In this document: piece after piece, positions 60,101 through 64,000 of the stretch
How the letters are laid out: the number at the start of each line of letters is the position of its first letter
Numbering within the stretch: the first letter of the stretch is position 1
Assembly: GCA_040954595.2 (NCBI GenBank)
Contig: CM082585.2
Location: 3,906,001-3,970,000 of the forward strand
From: Balanoglossus misakiensis
Lineage: Eukaryota > Hemichordata
Reading direction: 5' to 3'
Length of the DNA: 64,000 nt
Position numbers and translations under genes: made by a program
Notes under the pieces: generated by a model
Database searches by the model: none
What the model was told of the DNA's origin: nothing
What the model saw: only the letters and a program-made list of their open reading frames with translations

Positions 60101-62863
60101 ATTCAGTCCCTTACTGATATCAAGTAGTTGCAAGCAATCTTTAGTACTAACCCCTTTTTGCCTGAAATTTAATTCTTGAATAAGTCCGAAAGATATCTAT
60201 TATCACAAAATACATTATGTAATGTTTATATATTAGTTCAATCAAATTTCCAATATTTTCAATATTGTACGTCGACATTCTAATTAAAGTACCTCTAACG
60301 GCTATGTCAAATTTTGACCGGAAATACCGAGGCAACAATTCTAATGTTAGATATAGTATTATGAATTGTATCATCGCTTTATCAATACTAGCAACTAGTG
60401 ACCTTATCATTCCAGATATTTCAAGTAATACTGTATCGTATTATTATGAAGTCGGGCCCAAGAACTAGCATTATGTGTACTGTAAAGTTTTAAAATATGT
60501 TTTAATGACAATGAGAAAAGTAAGAGGTGAAAGAATGAAAAATGCTTAACCTTTCCTCAAGAAGCAGTTGAAATGTACAGGTTCTCCAATTTCTAGAATG
60601 CTAAAGTAATGGTGGTTCTGTTTAATCAATCATCATCGAACTTAACTTTATAAGGCTTTATTCAGAACTTAACGGGAGACGGGATAATCTCGGGCCACTG
60701 GGTTCGTTCCTGTACTCATGAACTGACTGGGGGCACCTGATGTATAATCATTGATACTTTGAAATAAATGAATGTCCCACTCCACAATATGAGAGTTACT
60801 GAATACTTTTTTATTTGACGGTCAAACACCATGGTGGACACATCGCTCAACAACGTTAAAGTCTACCAAAACATGCATGTCTAAAGAACGCTGATGACGA
60901 TAGATTGATCAAATTGTCGATACATTCGGACATTTTTACCGGCCACAACACAAAACCTCCCTAACTATTGGATTTATGATGCGACAACAGCAAGTTTACC
61001 GTGTGAAATATATGTAGTTGGATCAAGTTTACAGTAAACACATTCGTTCGAAGGGATTCTACTAAACCACAAACCAAAAGAAAACAATTAAACAGACATT
61101 AATGTACTGACAAACAAGAGATGTCGCGCGCACATACATTTCTATACGGACACATGGTTTTCTTCCTGTCTGAAACAAAAAAATGCCGCATCGCGACATA
61201 GTCCAGGAACTGGGCCGAAGCGTCAATGCATTTCTCTACATTCAACATTTTCTGAAGTGTGCCCACTGCAATATTTAAAACATTCTTGTTTCGTCTAAGC
61301 TAAAAAAAACACTACAGAGTCGGAATGCAATCTTTTCGACCGTATATCATTTTGTTTTTGTAGGTAAACGAACCTTGTTTGTACTGTAGTATTATCGCGG
61401 GATGACGAAGATAGTACTTTTCACCATTTTCCAGTTCTTGTTGTGTCGCCACTAAAATTCAACTTTGGTGCTTTCGGTGTCAATAAATTTCGAGTAGCGC
61501 ATTAGGCAAATACATGTCCCGCTACCTTCGACTTTTGTTTGTGTACGATAAACATAGCGTTCTGACTTTTGATAATTTGTACGCGCAAGTCTGCCATGAA
61601 GCACAATCATTAACGAAAAAATGACCCTTATATTTAGTAAACGCTTGGGGTCGTTCGGGGTCATCTACCAGTTTTGATAAGTTCAGATACTCATTTGTAT
61701 ATTATGACTGTTTTTGTTTTTAAGACCCCGAGTTTGTGGAGTAACCGGCCGGTGAAAATTACACGCAAGTTGACGTTCGGTTCGTCCGTGAAACATACTT
61801 GAATTTCAAGGGAGAATTGTCATTTATGTTGTACGACAATTACATATGCATTCTGTGCTGGCGAACACAAAACACAATTTGGTGGAAAATGAAAAGAATA
61901 TTAACACTGGAATATAGACATGTTTCAGCGTCTATTTATTTTTATGCCCAGAAGTACTCTTCTGAAATGCATTTTGGGACAGGTTCCAACGCCGCCTGCA
62001 GTTTAACGTAGAAAGAATTAGAACGGACGTGAATGGCTACGAGAGGGCGCAGTGTAGTTTGACCTCGCTACAGCCAACAAAGACTTATAGGCGGAGCATA
62101 TAATTATTCATGAGGGCTGTCTTTGGCTCAACATGAAGAATATATCAAAGCTGTTATTTTACCAGGCCCTGCCACTCTTACTGTGTACACCCACTAGCAG
62201 TAACCAAACGTATGTCTGTAGTTTACTGAATACATACTGTGAAAGAAGTTAACAATATTACTTGATTATTTGAAAGGTAAGTCCGATTTACAGTACACTT
62301 GACTTCAAGGCAACTTGATTACAAAAACATGTAACAAAAAAGTGCCCAGTGTTCCGAATAACCAACACGAAGGTTTTTCGTCACAAATAAACACAAATTC
62401 TTACATGGTCAATTTTAGACGATTTATTTAGAAAACTGTTAATTGTTTAAGGTACGTTTGCGCCTATAGAATCCTTTATGACACGATTGGAACATCTTTG
62501 GAAAAACGAGCAGTACTTTTCTTGTTTTAACATAGCAAAATGGCAAACACAGCGGTTGTGCAGTAGATGTATTTTGTTTAAATTGCATATTTACATGTAC
62601 TTTTAAGTTACATTCCTCTACACATACACTTACTACATAATTGAAAATAGCTGCAACAACCGCCAAACTAGCAACACCGTATTGCTTTGATTCCAGCGAC
62701 ACGTTATCTCTGAAAGTGTAACGATGTCACAATTTAGTAGACAAAGAGGCGCCCCCCCCCCCATCCCAATTGCGCAGTTGAAGCAGTGCGTGTTGAGAGA
62801 GAGACGTGAACTGAAAGGGGTACGAAACTCGACTTGAACAAGGACGATGTTTAGCGTGTCCCA
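60101..62863. other. Gene-free stretch
   Basis: Only short open frames (for example 61,799-62,011) with no recognisable family. A run of 12 C sits near 62,751. Confidence 0.45.
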
Positions 62864-63706
62864 CGCTGCTCTACGAAGCTCGTAGTTACCTTCTGACCGA
62901 GACATTTGCGCTTGAACGGAGTGGGTTCCCCCCGATGGGTTCTTGCCGATTGCCGCACCCCGGCGGGTATGAAAGTGTAAGACGTCGATCCACCGGCCGG
63001 CTGCACCGCTGCCAACATGACCAGCTCCACGCCACTTTGAGCTGAACTGCAGTCGGATATCCCACCCGGCTGCCGGACAGCATATGAAAGTGTCTGAGGC
63101 CTTTTCTAGTCAAAGTGTACACGTTTAAAACTTTTGCGTTTTCGGAATGGAAATAGCGGAACAAGAACATGGATATATACTAATCATGAACGCCAAACAA
63201 ACACGTTGAAAAAGCCAGATCTGAAAAAAAATTCTTGTGGCGTCCGCCGTTGGGCGTGATGACGCGTCAACGTTTTTTTTCAAACAACGTAACCTTGTCA
63301 CGCTCAGTTGATATATTTTGCTGCCACAAACAACAAGTCCATGCATAGGTCGCGAAAGTTCTCAAGCGGCTGGGTGATCGCTGCAAGGTTAGCGGCGGCC
63401 TCGCACACCCGAATTTGCCACAAAACTATCAGTCCACACAGCAATGCGGTTCAAACTCTTCCCTTGTATTTATTTCAACAACATAAATTCAGAATACAAC
63501 ACGGCAGTTTGGTACGTCTATCCTACACTGCTAATTCTCATCTCAATCTCTAAAAAAAGTTCAACAGACGGGATACACTGCAACCCGCGGAACTAGCAAT
63601 TCACGTCTCTGCTTCAGAGGAATCTACCGACCTGAAGTAGGGGAACCCAGTCCGTTCAAGCGTAAATGTCTCGGTCAGAAGGTAACTACGAGCTTCGTTG
63701 AGCAGC
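62864..63706. mobile_element. Inverted-repeat element, about 840 bp
   Basis: Arms of about 68 bp at 62,864-62,932 and 63,640-63,706 share AGCTCGTAGTTACCTTCTGA and GAGACATTTRCGCTTGAACG, with a handful of mismatches. The interior is comparatively GC-rich (CCGGCCGGCTGCACC). No target duplication is clear and no transposase frame is present. Confidence 0.72.
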
Positions 63707-64000
63707 ATTCGAATGTAAAACCAGAATGTACAAAACTCATTGCCTATGAAAGGGGCTTGTTCAGTACGTACTTTCCCTTGTGTAATGCGTCTGTTTGTGT
63801 AGCATTATTGAGGGATTAAGTAAAAGCTCAGTGGGTCGCGAGAATGTGGTGCCGTGTGAATTATCTGAATTTGAAACGGTTAGCAATGTCCCCCACAATA
63901 TGACTAAATCATCGAAAGGTGATGCTTTTCGTAAAATTATTTTATTTTACTGAGAGTTCGACGTATACGAATATAGAACAACTGTTTCAAAATCACTTGT
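63707..64000. other. Window end, nothing recognised
   Basis: No supported feature. Confidence 0.4.

Overview
This window is eukaryotic, AT-rich, repeat-dense DNA from an animal. It has introns with canonical GT/AG borders, AATAAA signals, non-LTR retrotransposon relics, cut-and-paste transposon fossils and long microsatellites. A cluster of AIG1/GIMAP-type GTPase genes together with this repeat mix suggests an invertebrate metazoan. A marine deuterostome such as a hemichordate or amphioxus is my best guess, but the sequence alone does not settle it. There are no rRNA or convincing tRNA genes, no CRISPR array and no bacterial-style operons.

Layout. 1-8.8 kb: minisatellite, two copies of one MITE, a broken Tc1/mariner transposase gene and a minus-strand LINE relic. 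8.8-10.1 kb: an 87-bp minisatellite. 13.0-13.6 kb: a foldback/MITE cluster. 14.05-18.3 kb: a minus-strand gene of at least six small exons, predicted to encode a single-pass membrane protein with a coiled-coil tail. 22.2-23.7 kb: two tandem arrays, a small MITE and a Mutator-like MITE with a 9-bp target duplication. 24.55-25.23 kb: a 670-bp pyrimidine tract. 26.7-38.5 kb and 39.85-52.45 kb: two copies of a large segmental duplication, with a shorter third copy near 38.8-39.4 kb and a distal piece at 23.9-24.5 kb. 53.5-60.0 kb: two plus-strand GTPase genes. 60-64 kb: mostly empty, with one inverted-repeat element.

The main biology is the AIG1/GIMAP cluster. One intact minus-strand gene (43,403-44,143) lies in duplication copy 2, and its partner in copy 1 (30,399-31,093) is a pseudogene through a 46-bp deletion. 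Downstream, two exons (53,565-54,388 and 55,022-55,769) join in phase to encode a 523-residue protein with two AIG1 GTPase domains. Both domains carry DTPP where the family has the G3 motif DTPG. A third gene (59,200-60,009) is a canonical single-domain protein. The intact minus-strand protein and the double-domain protein end in CaaX-like prenylation motifs (CHIL and CCLS). The third ends in an amphipathic segment. I infer that all three are membrane-associated GTPases reached by different anchors.

Comparing the two duplication copies gives natural empty and occupied sites. These delimit a 4.5-kb PIF/Harbinger-like element (TAA target duplication) whose terminal repeat has been amplified into a 189-bp tandem array, a 2.56-kb terminal-inverted-repeat element, a 1.6-kb 5'-truncated LINE with a 16-bp target duplication, and a 407-bp insertion flanked by 10-bp direct repeats.
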